Below are positions 9,193 to 18,672 of a stretch of DNA of 64,000 bases, piece after piece. This DNA comes from a virus. The stretch's first letter is position 1. The number at the start of each line of letters is the position of its first letter. Made by a program: the position numbers and the translations under genes. The notes under the pieces were generated by a model, which had not been told where the DNA came from, ran no database searches, and worked only from the letters and a program-made list of their open reading frames with translations. The stretch spans positions 1-64,000 of IMG/VR virus record IMGVR_UViG_3300042543_000704; one strand, given 5' to 3'.

Positions 9193-10722
9193 CTAATACT
9201 CGAGCTCTGCCGGACCGCGCCTGAACAACTGGTCCAGCAGGATCTGAACTCCGTCGGCACAGTCGTCATGGGCTGTGTGCCCAAGGTTCAGCACCTCTTC
9301 CAGCACGACAGACCAGTCCCTGTACTTGTTGAATATCACGCGATGGGTTTGGAATAGGCCCATAATGCCGCGGAACCGGGATAGCTTGTCACCACGAATC
9401 CCGGTGACTGGAGACACCCTCAGATTAGTGAGGCCCCAGTCTTGGTGGGCAATCCTCTGGAAATCACCCTGGAACGATTTTTGATAGGCCACCGATTCAG
9501 GCCAGATCATCACATCAGAGCGAGTAGGCCGGTACTTGGTGCCATCTCGGATCAGCAAATTCCAGTCGGCCAAGAGTTCGCACAGGGCCTCTACCTTCTC
9601 GATGTTCCCCATGGAGCGCACTCGCCTGTAATCAATCAAGTAGCCCTTCTCCCCATCCCTGCCGCCGAGCATGAACACGGTCCAGTCATTGCGCTCTCTC
9701 AAGCCAGAGGAGAGGTCCATCCCGACGCCGATCATGTCGAACGTGTCGGGAATGGATCCCTTGATAAACAACTCAGGAGAAATCCCCAGCTCCGCGGATC
9801 GCACCGCCTGGTTCATGTACTGATACGCAAAGGAGACTCCGTCCTTGCGCTGCAGCCCTAGCAGATATTCGAGCCCCCACATTTGTGGCCAGTAGGAGCG
9901 CACATCCCCGTCGTTGTTGTATTCAAGGGCGGCCTGGATCGTGACAGCCCACCCATTGCGCTCGATGAACGTAGTGGCAAACATGTCATCAAAATGGAAC
10001 CGGGTGCCCAAGGCGATGGCGCGGGCGCCCTCGAACATGGTTGGAACAATGACGCTGTTCCAGTTGGCTTCCATTTCCCTGCGGATTTCTGGATTCGCAA
10101 TGGACTGCTTGGATTTGATCAGGTCATCGAGAATCACAAGACTGCTTCTCTTGGAAGCAATGGTTCCACGCAGGCCCGCGCAGGCGACGGTAAAGGCGTC
10201 TTCTCCTCTGACATCAATTCCTGCAAAATCAAAATCAATCGACCACAACTCGTCTGCTGTTCTCGCCTTGGAGAGGCGAACCATCGGGAAAACTTCCTGA
10301 TAGTCCGGTGACTGAATCAAGGTCTTGATGGCCAGGCTCTTACCCCTGGCTACGTCGATGTTGTAGGACACATAAAGAATCCGCAACAGCTTCCTTTGCA
10401 GGGCATGCCGCCCAATCAGCCAGGCGCATAGCAATCCCACGAAGGTGCTCTTTGCGGACCCCCTGGGACTCAGTAGGCATTCGTTGGGCCCGGCAACATC
10501 AAGGAGGTGGTCGCTGCTTTTGCCAGTGATGAACTTCTCGTGCCACAGCATCATGTGCGGCGCTGGCGGCTTCCCCATTCGGGTGCAAAAGGCCGCGAAA
10601 TTGTCACGGGCCAGTTGAATGTCTTCTGGAGCCGCCGCATCTGCGGATGTTCTCTTTGGGAGCCTTTTAGCAGCAGCAAGCGTGGAGCGCCTGCGTGCCT
10701 GGGCTATCGAGGTGCCAGCCAT
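9193..10722 (-). CDS. terL: Terminase large subunit (DNA packaging ATPase-nuclease)
   Basis: A 509-residue motor that packages DNA into the prohead. Walker A is LLSPRGSAKST (residue about 85), Walker B is SLVILDDLIKS (about 195) and the coupling region is ALGTRFHFDDMF. The C-terminal RNase-H-like nuclease shows GVGMDLSSG (about 335) and the acidic AHDDCADGV near the end. I chose ATG 10722; a TTG three codons upstream is the longer alternative. It sits between the probable small terminase and the portal. Confidence 0.9.
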   Translation of the reverse strand: MAGTSIAQARRRSTLAAAKRLPKRTSADAAAPEDIQLARDNFAAFCTRMGKPPAPHMMLWHEKFITGKSSDHLLDVAGPNECLLSPRGSAKSTFVGLLCAWLIGRHALQRKLLRILYVSYNIDVARGKSLAIKTLIQSPDYQEVFPMVRLSKARTADELWSIDFDFAGIDVRGEDAFTVACAGLRGTIASKRSSLVILDDLIKSKQSIANPEIRREMEANWNSVIVPTMFEGARAIALGTRFHFDDMFATTFIERNGWAVTIQAALEYNNDGDVRSYWPQMWGLEYLLGLQRKDGVSFAYQYMNQAVRSAELGISPELFIKGSIPDTFDMIGVGMDLSSGLRERNDWTVFMLGGRDGEKGYLIDYRRVRSMGNIEKVEALCELLADWNLLIRDGTKYRPTRSDVMIWPESVAYQKSFQGDFQRIAHQDWGLTNLRVSPVTGIRGDKLSRFRGIMGLFQTHRVIFNKYRDWSVVLEEVLNLGHTAHDDCADGVQILLDQLFRRGPAELEY

Positions 10723-10740
10723 AACTGGCAATGTAACAAC

Positions 10741-11226
10741 TCAGCGCTCCTCTCTCAGCTGGGCGAGGAAGGTCTCGAATGATTCCTCTAAAACGCTCTG
10801 CATTTCGGGGTCGTCAGGAAAGGAATCCTGTACGGTTTTCAGGAGTCGATCAGCTCCAGCCAGTAGGAGCCCCCGTCGATCTTGGCCGCGCTCCATCCGC
10901 TCGATCTCCACCAGGTGCCCTCGCAACTCCTTTGTCAGAGCAGCGATGAGCCTCGGGTCCGGATTTTCGCAGGCTCGAAGCGCTGCAATATCCTGCTGGA
11001 GCCGCACGGCCTCTGCGGTGAGCGCCAGTTTTCGATTCAGCCTGGGATAACGTTCTTTCTGCCAGGACTCCAGCTCGAGAAAACACGACTCATATCCCAT
11101 GGCACTGGCGTACATCCAGAGCTGGTACACGGAATCGCGATTGTCGGCCTCTGTTAGGAATCTTTCCCGTTGCTCGTTATTTAGCGAGGAGAGAAAAGCC
11201 GATACCCCAGGATGGGAATCAGCCAA
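10741..11226 (-). CDS. Probable terminase small subunit
   Basis: A 161-residue, almost entirely helical protein just upstream of terL (18-base gap). Charged heptad-like stretches (RLQQDIAALRACENPDPRLI, LTKELRGHLVEIERMERGQD) would suit the oligomerisation domain of a small terminase. No clear helix-turn-helix is visible, so the assignment rests on position, size and fold type. Its start overlaps the end of the repeat-protein gene by 8 bases. Confidence 0.5.
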   Translation of the reverse strand: MADSHPGVSAFLSSLNNEQRERFLTEADNRDSVYQLWMYASAMGYESCFLELESWQKERYPRLNRKLALTAEAVRLQQDIAALRACENPDPRLIAALTKELRGHLVEIERMERGQDRRGLLLAGADRLLKTVQDSFPDDPEMQSVLEESFETFLAQLREER

Positions 11227-13882
11227 AGTATCTGGCGGCGGCCTTGCCGCGGGAGAACGGAGAGTAACGGCTAATGGCGCCCCTCGCGTCGGCCCTTAGG
11301 CGCAAGGTCTCATCGGTTCCCTGGGTGAGGGTCTTGCGCTCTTGCTCTCCAGCCATGCCGATTCGGCGCTCCTCGCTGGTGTTGCGGTCGCGGCCTATGC
11401 GCTCTTGGGAGTCGGCGCTGTACCGGCCGAGGCGCTCCCGGCTGTCATCGCTGTACTTGGTGAGGCGCTCCTGAGAGTCGGACGTGTAACGTGTCCGCTC
11501 GGATTCCTGCTCTTGCCCGAAGCGGGATGCCCGCTCCTGGCTGTCGGAGGAGTACCGGGTTCCTTCGAGGGCCCGATCAGCCCCATACATCTGGCCGCGG
11601 ACCTGGGTCTGGGTGCCTTTGAGGGCTTGATCGGCACCATACTTGCTGGTCCTCTCTTGAGAATCAGCTGTATAGCGAGTCCGCTCAGATTCTTGCTGCT
11701 GACCGAAACGAGAGGCCCGCTCCTGGCTATCAGAGGAGTACCGGGTGGCGTCAAGAGAGCGGTCAGCCCCATACATTTGGCCGCGGACCTGGGTTTGGGT
11801 TCCCCTTAGGGCTTGATCGGCACCATACTTACTGGTCCTCTCCTGGGAATCGGCCGTGTACTTGGTCCGGCCACTCTCTGCGTCCTGGCTGTAACGGCTA
11901 ATGGCCCGCTGGGTGTCAGCCGTGTATCTCGTCCTGCCGCTTTCCGCGTCCTGTCCATAGCGGGAGGATCGCTCTTGGCTATCAGAGGAATACCGGGTGG
12001 CATCAAGGGAGCGATCAGCCCCGTACATCTGACCGCGAACCTGGGCCCTGGTGCCTCTTAGGGTCTGATCAGCGCCGTACTTGCTGGTTCTCTCCTGGGA
12101 GTCCGCGGTGTAACGTGTGCGTCCGGTCTCCTCTTTTTGGCCGAGGGCGAATCGCTCGCTCTCCCGGTCCTGGGAGTACCGGTTGATGTCCCGCTGGGTG
12201 TCAGCTGTGTACCTGGTGCGCCCCGTTTCGGCATCTTGTGAGTACCGAACACGGCCAGTCTCCTCCCGCTGACCAAGGCCAAATCGGTCAGTTTCGGCGT
12301 CCTGTGCATAGCGAAGGCGTCCAGTCTCTTCCCGCTGGCCAAGGGTGAACCTGCCAGTTTCTTGATCCTGGGCGTAGCGAGAGCGGGCGCTCTCCGCATC
12401 CTGTGAGTATCTGACCCGCCCGGTCTCTTCTCGCTGACCAAGGCCGAACCTGTCGGTTTCAGCATCTTGCGCGTAACGAAGGCGACCGGTCTCCTCTCTT
12501 TGGCCAAGAGTGAACCTTCCGGTCTCTTGGTCCTGGCTGTATCGAGAGCGGGCGGTTTCTGCATCTTGCGAATACCTGACTCGCCCGGTCTCCTGTCTCT
12601 GGCCAAACTTGAATCTGCCAGTCTCTTGCTCTTGGGCAAATCGGGAACGACCCGTCTCTGCGTCCTGGGAATATCTGACTCGGCCAGTTTCCTCTCTTTG
12701 GCCAAGACCGAACCTGTCGGTCTCGGCATCCTGGGCATACCGAAGGCGACCAGTCTCTTGTTCTTGCGTGAATCGAGAGCGCCCCGTCTCTGCGTCCTGG
12801 GAGTACCTGACGCGTCCAGTTTCTTCTCTTTGGCCAAGACCAAACCTGTCGGTCTCTGCGTCCTGGGCGTAACGAAGACGTCCAGTCTCTTCTCTTTGGC
12901 CAAGATTAAATCGACCTGTCTCCGCGTCCTGAGAGTATCTGACACGTCCGGTTTCCTCTCGCTGGCCAAGGCCAAACCTATCGGTCTCGGCGTCCTGGGC
13001 GTAGCGTAGGCGGCCGGTCTCTTCTCTTTGACCAAGATTAAATCGACCTGTCTCTGCGTCCTGAGAGTATCTGACACGTCCAGTTTCTTCTCTTTGGCCA
13101 AGACCAAACCTGTCAGTCTCGGCGTCTTGAGCGTAACGAAGACGTCCAGTCTCTTCTCTTTGGCCGAGATTGAATCGACCCGTTTCTGCGTCTTGTGCGT
13201 AGCGAACGCGGCCGGTCTCTTCTCGCTGGCCAAGGGTGAATCTGCCTGTCTCCTGCTCCTGGCCGAAGCGGAAGCGGCCAGTCTCCTGGTCTTGCCCGTA
13301 ACGTGATCGCCCTGTTTCTGCGTCCTGAGAATAACGATTGATTGCTGTCTGAGCATCAGTCGTATAACGGCTCCTGCCGCTTTCTGCGTCTTGGGCGTAC
13401 TTTGTCCCCTCTAGTTGTCTGTCGTAGGCGTACTTCTGTCCGCCGACCCTGATGCCCTCAAGGTCTCGATCAATGACTCCTCTTTCATTCTGCAGGCGGC
13501 TTTGAATGTTTCCCTGCTCCTGCTGCAGGTAATTTTCGTTGGCCGTGTCGGCCTGTCTTAGTTGAAGCTGAATATCTCTGTCGACCCCGGACTGCCTGGT
13601 GTAACTGTCATCGGCGATGGACTGGGACTGCCGGGCATAGTCCAATGCCTTTGGCGCCATGGCATCGGTGTACCTGACGTTTAAGCCAAGCTGCTCTTCA
13701 CCGATGCGCTTCCCCATTTGGAAGTCTTCTTCTGCCGCCTCTTTATAGGCCCTCGCCCGATCAGCAGCGGACTTCTGGTTGTCCTTGCTGGAGGACTTGC
13801 TCTTGCTAGAGGACTTGCTCTTGCTAGAGGAGTTGCTCTTGCTAGAGGAGTTGCTCTTGTTGTTCGACTTTTTAGGAGCCAT
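11219..13882 (-). CDS. Giant 11-residue-repeat protein
   Basis: An 887-residue protein. It opens with a Lys/Ser run (KSNSSSKSNSSSKSKSSS) and a linker to about residue 130, then about sixty 11-residue units such as RFGLGQREETG and RVRYSQDAETG. Alternating units build a 44-residue (132-base) super-repeat, best preserved at about 12240-13200. The last third uses DSQERTSKYGADQ-type units. Hendecad spacing with charged positions suggests a long right-handed coiled coil or rod. A virion rod, ejection or internal protein is the likely role from context, between terminase and Gly-rich virion genes. Confidence 0.7.
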   Translation of the reverse strand: MAPKKSNNKSNSSSKSNSSSKSKSSSKSKSSSKDNQKSAADRARAYKEAAEEDFQMGKRIGEEQLGLNVRYTDAMAPKALDYARQSQSIADDSYTRQSGVDRDIQLQLRQADTANENYLQQEQGNIQSRLQNERGVIDRDLEGIRVGGQKYAYDRQLEGTKYAQDAESGRSRYTTDAQTAINRYSQDAETGRSRYGQDQETGRFRFGQEQETGRFTLGQREETGRVRYAQDAETGRFNLGQREETGRLRYAQDAETDRFGLGQREETGRVRYSQDAETGRFNLGQREETGRLRYAQDAETDRFGLGQREETGRVRYSQDAETGRFNLGQREETGRLRYAQDAETDRFGLGQREETGRVRYSQDAETGRSRFTQEQETGRLRYAQDAETDRFGLGQREETGRVRYSQDAETGRSRFAQEQETGRFKFGQRQETGRVRYSQDAETARSRYSQDQETGRFTLGQREETGRLRYAQDAETDRFGLGQREETGRVRYSQDAESARSRYAQDQETGRFTLGQREETGRLRYAQDAETDRFGLGQREETGRVRYSQDAETGRTRYTADTQRDINRYSQDRESERFALGQKEETGRTRYTADSQERTSKYGADQTLRGTRAQVRGQMYGADRSLDATRYSSDSQERSSRYGQDAESGRTRYTADTQRAISRYSQDAESGRTKYTADSQERTSKYGADQALRGTQTQVRGQMYGADRSLDATRYSSDSQERASRFGQQQESERTRYTADSQERTSKYGADQALKGTQTQVRGQMYGADRALEGTRYSSDSQERASRFGQEQESERTRYTSDSQERLTKYSDDSRERLGRYSADSQERIGRDRNTSEERRIGMAGEQERKTLTQGTDETLRLRADARGAISRYSPFSRGKAAARYFG

Positions 13883-13885
13883 TGT

Positions 13886-14524
13886 TTACGCCCCGAACAT
13901 CCCCAGAACCGTCCCCAGCAGCGCTGGTGCGTTTGCCGCTAGCACTGTTCCGAGCTTGGGTCTCATTCTTTCCTGCATTTCCATCATTCGTTGGTAGCTT
14001 CTTTCCCTTTCCCGCTCTTCAGCATTGATCGCGTACTGAAGGCCGTTTGTGAGAAGATTAGATTGCTGTGCCAGGACCCCATCGTTGACCATGGGGAACA
14101 CAGCCTGAAAAGCGGTCGTAGCACCCTTCCTCTGCGTGGCATCGTAACTTTCGCTTGCTTGCCCCGCGGTCACTATGGTCTTTCTGTCCTGCTCTCCCTT
14201 GCCTTCGCCTATCTGTATGGTCGATGCCGTCTTGACAGGAATGATCCGGTTCAGCAGCTCGGTTTCACTAGCCTGCTTTGCGATACCACGCGTTAGATCG
14301 TTATCCTTGCCTTGCTCCCCACGGTTGAACGCTTTGTTTGCGTTTTGCTCGTCAATTGCGGTGAGCCCTCTCAGTTGCCCAAAGAAATCCTGCTGGGCCA
14401 GGGCTCGCCGCGTTCGCTCTTCGGCCTCCTTTTCCAGCCGCAGCCTCCTTTGATCGTTTCGCGCCGCTGTCGACTGGCTGGGGTCAATAGCTTTGCCGAC
14501 CCCGTAGAGAAAGTTCCCAACCAT
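13886..14524 (-). CDS. Helical virion-block protein, unknown
   Basis: A 212-residue protein ending three bases before the repeat-protein start. It is charged and helical (RRLRLEKEAEERTRRALAQQ, NAEERERERSYQRMMEMQER) with a Gly/Ala hydrophobic C-terminus (AANAPALLGTVLGMFGA). This helix plus hydrophobic-tail layout recurs in neighbouring genes and is compatible with virion or ejection proteins. No family is recognised. Confidence 0.6.
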   Translation of the reverse strand: MVGNFLYGVGKAIDPSQSTAARNDQRRLRLEKEAEERTRRALAQQDFFGQLRGLTAIDEQNANKAFNRGEQGKDNDLTRGIAKQASETELLNRIIPVKTASTIQIGEGKGEQDRKTIVTAGQASESYDATQRKGATTAFQAVFPMVNDGVLAQQSNLLTNGLQYAINAEERERERSYQRMMEMQERMRPKLGTVLAANAPALLGTVLGMFGA

Positions 14525-14561
14525 GGCCTAATCTCCTCGGATGCCAGACTTGTCAGTCATG

Positions 14562-15095
14562 CTAGCCCGGCCGGAAATAGGAGAGTCGAGGTGCGGTCCA
14601 TAGATCCTTGTTTGAGTTGATTAGATCCGCCTGAAATGCAAGGGGCACGGCTGCTCCCAAGTTGTTGACATTGGCAGCTATCTCGCTTGCGTCCTGAAGT
14701 GCTTTGATCCCCACGTCAGTCATGGATGGTCGTTGTTCTATGGACTTCTGATATGCATTCATCAGGGATTTGCCCCCCTCGGTAGGGAAGCCAGCTACAG
14801 CATTAGCGATATTGGCTAACGCACCTGTATTGGCAAGAGCAAAGAGGCGATCACTGAATTTAGGCTTGGCCGACTTCGCGCTGCCGGGTGCAAGTTCTCG
14901 CAAGCTTTGCTCGTGCTTCCACCTATCGGACTCCAGTTCCGTATCAAGACGCAGCTGGCTCGCTCTGAGCTCGGCGTCCTGCTCATCTCTGCTCCGCTGG
15001 GCGGCGGCGAACCCACCAGCGCCGGGGATAATCTGCGGGCCCGGCAGTCCCCTTGTTAGGTCTGCGAATGTGCTTTGCGGCAGGATGTATGCCAT
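14562..15095 (-). CDS. Virion-block protein, unknown
   Basis: A 177-residue protein starting at the stop codon of the 15095 gene (one-base overlap). It has an N-terminal Pro/Gly-rich part (GLPGPQIIPGAGGF), a charged helix (SRDEQDAELRASQLRLDTEL) and an Ala-rich middle. No transmembrane segment is obvious. Function unknown; it belongs to the Gly/Ala-rich protein set. Confidence 0.6.
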   Translation of the reverse strand: MAYILPQSTFADLTRGLPGPQIIPGAGGFAAAQRSRDEQDAELRASQLRLDTELESDRWKHEQSLRELAPGSAKSAKPKFSDRLFALANTGALANIANAVAGFPTEGGKSLMNAYQKSIEQRPSMTDVGIKALQDASEIAANVNNLGAAVPLAFQADLINSNKDLWTAPRLSYFRPG

Positions 15096-15769
15096 TAGGC
15101 GAATCCCCCAAGAGCGTATTGAGCGAGAGCGGTGGAGAACCCGTTGTCCTGTACGGGTGGCCGATTGACTACCCCGTAAAGAGCAGAGCGATAGGCATCG
15201 AGTCCGCGGGCTCTCTCTTCAAGCAGCATTTGATCTGCGTACCCGCGTAACGCCAAATCTTGCTGACTGCGCATCAAAGGAAGCGAAGCCTCCTGAGCTT
15301 CTCTTTGGAGTCGCGCCTGAGACTCGAACAGCCGCTCATTCATCCTGATCTGCTGCGAGAGGGCGTCCCCCTTTGTGAACCCTGCCACCCCTTGACCGAC
15401 GTTGGCCCCTACCCCTGCAAGAGCCAATCCGCCGAGGGCCCCGCCAATGGTTCCCCCCACTTGACCACCGAGTCTCACTCCGGGGATGTCTGGATTCAAT
15501 GGCTTACCAGTGCGGTAAGCAAGGGATCGCCCGCCCCTCCTGCCCAGGTACGAGCCAAGGAGCGCCCCGGGAATTCCAACACCAAGGCTGCCCACTGCGG
15601 CACCTATGTTGTCAGACGTATCACGCGTGGGATCGGGATTATTCAGCTGGCTTGCTGCTTGGAAGATGAGTGGCCCGTAGGTCGCAGCAGCCATCAGCCC
15701 CTGGCGGGTCATGAGTCCCGACAATCCAGACAGGAATGAGCCACCTGCGGCTAGAGCGGGCAGCGGCAT
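15095..15769 (-). CDS. Gly-rich, membrane-active-type virion protein
   Basis: A 224-residue protein with long Gly/Ala/Leu stretches (GVGIPGALLGSYLGRRGG; GGQVGGTIGGALGGLALAGV) typical of membrane-inserting segments, followed by a charged helix (RMNERLFESQARLQREAQEA). The make-up suits ejection proteins that cross the host envelope, which is inference. It is tightly coupled to the next gene. Confidence 0.6.
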   Translation of the reverse strand: MPLPALAAGGSFLSGLSGLMTRQGLMAAATYGPLIFQAASQLNNPDPTRDTSDNIGAAVGSLGVGIPGALLGSYLGRRGGRSLAYRTGKPLNPDIPGVRLGGQVGGTIGGALGGLALAGVGANVGQGVAGFTKGDALSQQIRMNERLFESQARLQREAQEASLPLMRSQQDLALRGYADQMLLEERARGLDAYRSALYGVVNRPPVQDNGFSTALAQYALGGFA

Positions 15770-15821
15770 TGTTCAGGGCTCCTCATTGTGTTGATTCTAG
15801 TGAGCATCGATAGGTGGCCTG

Positions 15822-16289
15822 TTAGGAGAAAGCATTGATACCGGCACTGATGAGAGGCCCGACGCCTGGGATAAAGCTTGCAGCAGAGCTGACAAGTCCG
15901 AGGACTCCTCTTCTCCTTTGTTGTCCTTGGGCCCTCTTTTGTGCTTCCTCCTGGGCCTCCTTCGCAATCTTGGAGGTACTGTCTTGCAGTTTGAAGCCTC
16001 TTTCCTGAGCCTCGAGCGCAAAGTCGTGTTCGTCATCCTCGTAGGCTTTTTGCCAGTCCTCAAGTGAGTCCTGCGCGAAGCTGTCCTTGGCGCCGCTGTA
16101 TTTGAACTGGGAGCTGCCAAACTTATTGTCAAATGGATTGAAACTGCTGGAGATATTGCTTTTGTAGGCGGGGTCCTTGTCGAAGGAAGGCCAGGCGCTG
16201 GAGCGTGCTTTCCTAGCGGCGCGTGCTCGATCAAATGCGAGCTTTTGAGACTGCATTCGATCGTCTCTGCCGGCGGAGTAGTAACTCAT
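15822..16289 (-). CDS. Virion-block protein, paralogue of 16286 gene
   Basis: A 155-residue protein overlapping the upstream gene by four bases. Its N-terminus (GRDDRMQSQKLAFDRARAAR) matches that of the neighbour (GREDQMERQKLALERAREKK), so the two probably arose by duplication. The C-terminus is a Gly/Val/Ser hydrophobic segment (SSAASFIPGVGPLISAGINA). Function unknown. Confidence 0.6.
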   Translation of the reverse strand: MSYYSAGRDDRMQSQKLAFDRARAARKARSSAWPSFDKDPAYKSNISSSFNPFDNKFGSSQFKYSGAKDSFAQDSLEDWQKAYEDDEHDFALEAQERGFKLQDSTSKIAKEAQEEAQKRAQGQQRRRGVLGLVSSAASFIPGVGPLISAGINAFS

Positions 16290-16717
16290 GGGTTAAAGGC
16301 TTTCGAGGGGTCAAAGCCCCAAGAGCTACGCGTGTTTAGAAAATCAGAGGTTACATCCCTTACTGCCTGTGGAACCTCATTCCGCCTCGACATATTGAAG
16401 GTCGTCTCTATGGGCCGAGTGTTGTCAGTTTTTGGCCGGAACAATCCCTGCTCCTTTGCAATTCCTAAAGCAGTTGAAGCAGCGTTGGCCGCAGACGATA
16501 CCCAATCCTTCGGCTGGAATGGCACCTTGTATTCCTTGGCCATTTTCTCTCCTTGTTTGTATTCATTTTCAAGTAGTTCGCGCTTCTTCTCTCGGGCACG
16601 CTCCAGTGCAAGCTTTTGTCTTTCCATCTGGTCTTCCCTACCCGCAAAGGCGCGATATCCGCCGCCCTCGAAGGCGTTGCTGAACGGACTCGCTCCTGGG
16701 TTAAACGGATCGAACAT
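16286..16717 (-). CDS. Virion-block protein, paralogue of 15822 gene
   Basis: A 143-residue protein sharing the GRxDxMxxQKLAxxRAR helix with the next gene. It also has an Asn/Pro/Phe-rich opening (MFDPFNPGASPFSNAFEGGG) and an Ala-rich short helix (SSAANAASTALGIAKE). Function unknown. Confidence 0.6.
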   Translation of the reverse strand: MFDPFNPGASPFSNAFEGGGYRAFAGREDQMERQKLALERAREKKRELLENEYKQGEKMAKEYKVPFQPKDWVSSAANAASTALGIAKEQGLFRPKTDNTRPIETTFNMSRRNEVPQAVRDVTSDFLNTRSSWGFDPSKAFNP

Positions 16718-16741
16718 GGGAAAAGGTGCCCGGTTTCAATT

Positions 16742-18058
16742 CTAGTACGCTTCCACGGGTGTCAATTCTTCTGACTGCTTCTGGCGATTTTCCTCCGCAT
16801 TGGCCGCCCTGCGCATCTGCTCCATCAGTGAGGCCCCGGCAGCCGTGATACTGAGTCCGGCAGCTGAGCCGCCAACGCCTCCGAGGAAGAGTGCATCTTC
16901 TATTTGGTTCTGAGCCTGTCTCTTCCGTTGTGAGGTTTTAGAGATCAACCTGTTGAGGTTCTTGCTTTTTTGCTCAGCCCTCTCGCGCTCCTGATTGACA
17001 GAGGTGGCCCATCCGGATAGACGCGAATCCTCGGAGGTGGGAGACATGCGATCCAGTCTCTCGATCTCGCGATCCACTTCCAGTGCTTGCTTGCGGAGTT
17101 GGCCGATTTTATCGTCCATCCTTTGTTGGGCCTCGAATTTATTGACCCTCCCGCTGGATGCCAGCCGCTTACCTGCCATTCTCACTCCAAGGGCCCCTCC
17201 GGCAACGCCAGCCGCGACGGGGAGAATCCCGGTCAAAAGTGGGATCGGCCTGCCCAATAGATTGACTTCCGCCCCGTGAATCCCGTCCATGTTGACCTTC
17301 ACGGGCATGGGGTTTCCATGGAGGTAGGCCTTGTAGGACTCGTATTCGTCCCTGGAAACGTCTGGTCGTTCCTGAATGAAATCCTTGTACGGCAGCAGGC
17401 TTCCTGTCATGCCAAGCGAGCGCAGTCCAGCCTCCATGAGTGGATTGGAGGACTCAGTTCGATCCTCCTCATCAGGGAGTACCGCCGAATATCCAGGCTG
17501 CCGGAAGAGGTTCCCGACTGCGGCGCTGGCCCCTAGGACGAGGGGGAAAGTCGCGGAGACTGCGTAGTGCTGGCGAGTGAACGGAGTCTTCGGCGCGCCC
17601 GGTATTCCCCTGAGGGAATGATGCATAGCCTGCTGCCCTGCGGCAGATGAAGCTGCCTGGAAGGCGTTGATGAACCACCACAGGGATTGCGCGCCTTGGC
17701 TGGTGGCGTCTGCCGCAAGCATTCCTGCTCCTTGGGCTGCTCGTCGCGCTGCCTCTGCGGCAATCCCGTCTTTCTTTGGAATCGAGTCGGGGTATTCGCC
17801 CAATCGGACTGTTTGATCACGGAAAACCGGATCCTCGAGGCGTTCACGGTCGAACTCCTCCATTTGCTTTTTGCTGTACCCGCCGGGGAGGCCTGCCATG
17901 GCCTGGCGGATTGCATGTAGAGACTGGGGCCTTTGGGCGAGCACCTCGAAGGGGCTCAATTCACGGTTTTCCCCGTTGATCCGAGTGGAGGCCCGGTAGG
18001 CGTGAGCGGCGATATCTCTTAGCCCCAGCCCCGTTCGCGGGATCTTCGGGAACTCCAT
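16742..18058 (-). CDS. Large helical virion-block protein with hydrophobic segments
   Basis: A 438-residue protein whose start overlaps the stop of the 18058 gene by one base. Hydrophobic stretches lie at about 165-190 (YAVSATFPLVLGASAAVGNL), 270-300 (LLTGILPVAAGVAGGALGVR) and 400-425 (LFLGGVGGSAAGLSITAAGA). A charged coiled-coil segment lies between them (KIGQLRKQALEVDREIERLD). The pattern fits an internal or ejection protein with membrane-active parts. No enzyme motif is seen. Confidence 0.6.
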   Translation of the reverse strand: MEFPKIPRTGLGLRDIAAHAYRASTRINGENRELSPFEVLAQRPQSLHAIRQAMAGLPGGYSKKQMEEFDRERLEDPVFRDQTVRLGEYPDSIPKKDGIAAEAARRAAQGAGMLAADATSQGAQSLWWFINAFQAASSAAGQQAMHHSLRGIPGAPKTPFTRQHYAVSATFPLVLGASAAVGNLFRQPGYSAVLPDEEDRTESSNPLMEAGLRSLGMTGSLLPYKDFIQERPDVSRDEYESYKAYLHGNPMPVKVNMDGIHGAEVNLLGRPIPLLTGILPVAAGVAGGALGVRMAGKRLASSGRVNKFEAQQRMDDKIGQLRKQALEVDREIERLDRMSPTSEDSRLSGWATSVNQERERAEQKSKNLNRLISKTSQRKRQAQNQIEDALFLGGVGGSAAGLSITAAGASLMEQMRRAANAEENRQKQSEELTPVEAY

Positions 18059-18666
18059 CAGCCAAGTCCCCCGAGGCCAGGGAAGCCCTCGAAGCCATAC
18101 GAGGACAGCGCTGCTCCAGCCCCGCCATAGCCAGCTAGTGCCTGGGTCCGGCGCTGCCGCTCTTGTTCCGCTTCTGCCAGAATCTGTTCGCGGTAGGCGC
18201 GCTTGTCGTTCTCCTGTGCTGCCATGGCGGCCTGGTTGTAGCGCTCGATGGCGCTATTGGTGAAGGGGTTCTGGATAACACCAGACCCCCAGAGCGCTGT
18301 TTCGGCCCCCATGCCGGCCACGCCCTGGATGCGCGCTTGCCAGTCTGGAGACAGTGGGCGCTTCCTGGCACGGCCAATCACTCCGCCCAGGCCCGCGCCA
18401 AGTAGCCGTCCCGCCATCCCGACGGGAATCGAGGTGGCCGCGTCAAATGCTGCAGCACCGGCTCTTTCCCCGAATGACGCGCCTTCGTATCCTGTGGCCC
18501 CGTCCTGTCCGGGCAGGGAGAGGCCAGTCATTCCAGCAAAGAGGAGGTTGGGCCCTTCGTTGGCAAGAGTGTTTGTGAGAAATTTTCGAGAGAAAACACG
18601 CTCGCCAGCGGCCAATTCCGGGTAGAGGACCTTGAGTGCGTTACCTGCAAGTCGAAGGGGGAGCAT
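18058..18666 (-). CDS. Gly/Ala-rich virion-block protein
   Basis: A 202-residue protein with Gly-rich hydrophobic segments (VGMAGRLLGAGLGGVIGRAR), a charged helix (KRAYREQILAEAEQERQRRT) and a Gly-rich end (FEGFPGLGGLG). It starts six bases after the stop of the 18673 gene. Function unknown; it belongs to the membrane-active set. Confidence 0.6.
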   Translation of the reverse strand: MLPLRLAGNALKVLYPELAAGERVFSRKFLTNTLANEGPNLLFAGMTGLSLPGQDGATGYEGASFGERAGAAAFDAATSIPVGMAGRLLGAGLGGVIGRARKRPLSPDWQARIQGVAGMGAETALWGSGVIQNPFTNSAIERYNQAAMAAQENDKRAYREQILAEAEQERQRRTQALAGYGGAGAALSSYGFEGFPGLGGLG

Positions 18667-18672
18667 GGCGTG

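Noticed and set aside
11300-13350. Regularly spaced repeats that could suggest a CRISPR-like array
   Set aside because: The repeats are in frame, without unique spacers, and encode 11-residue units of one protein.
12058-13356. 432-residue open frame overlapping the repeat protein
   Set aside because: Same strand, different frame, Arg/Lys/Pro-rich; a shadow created by the repetitive DNA.
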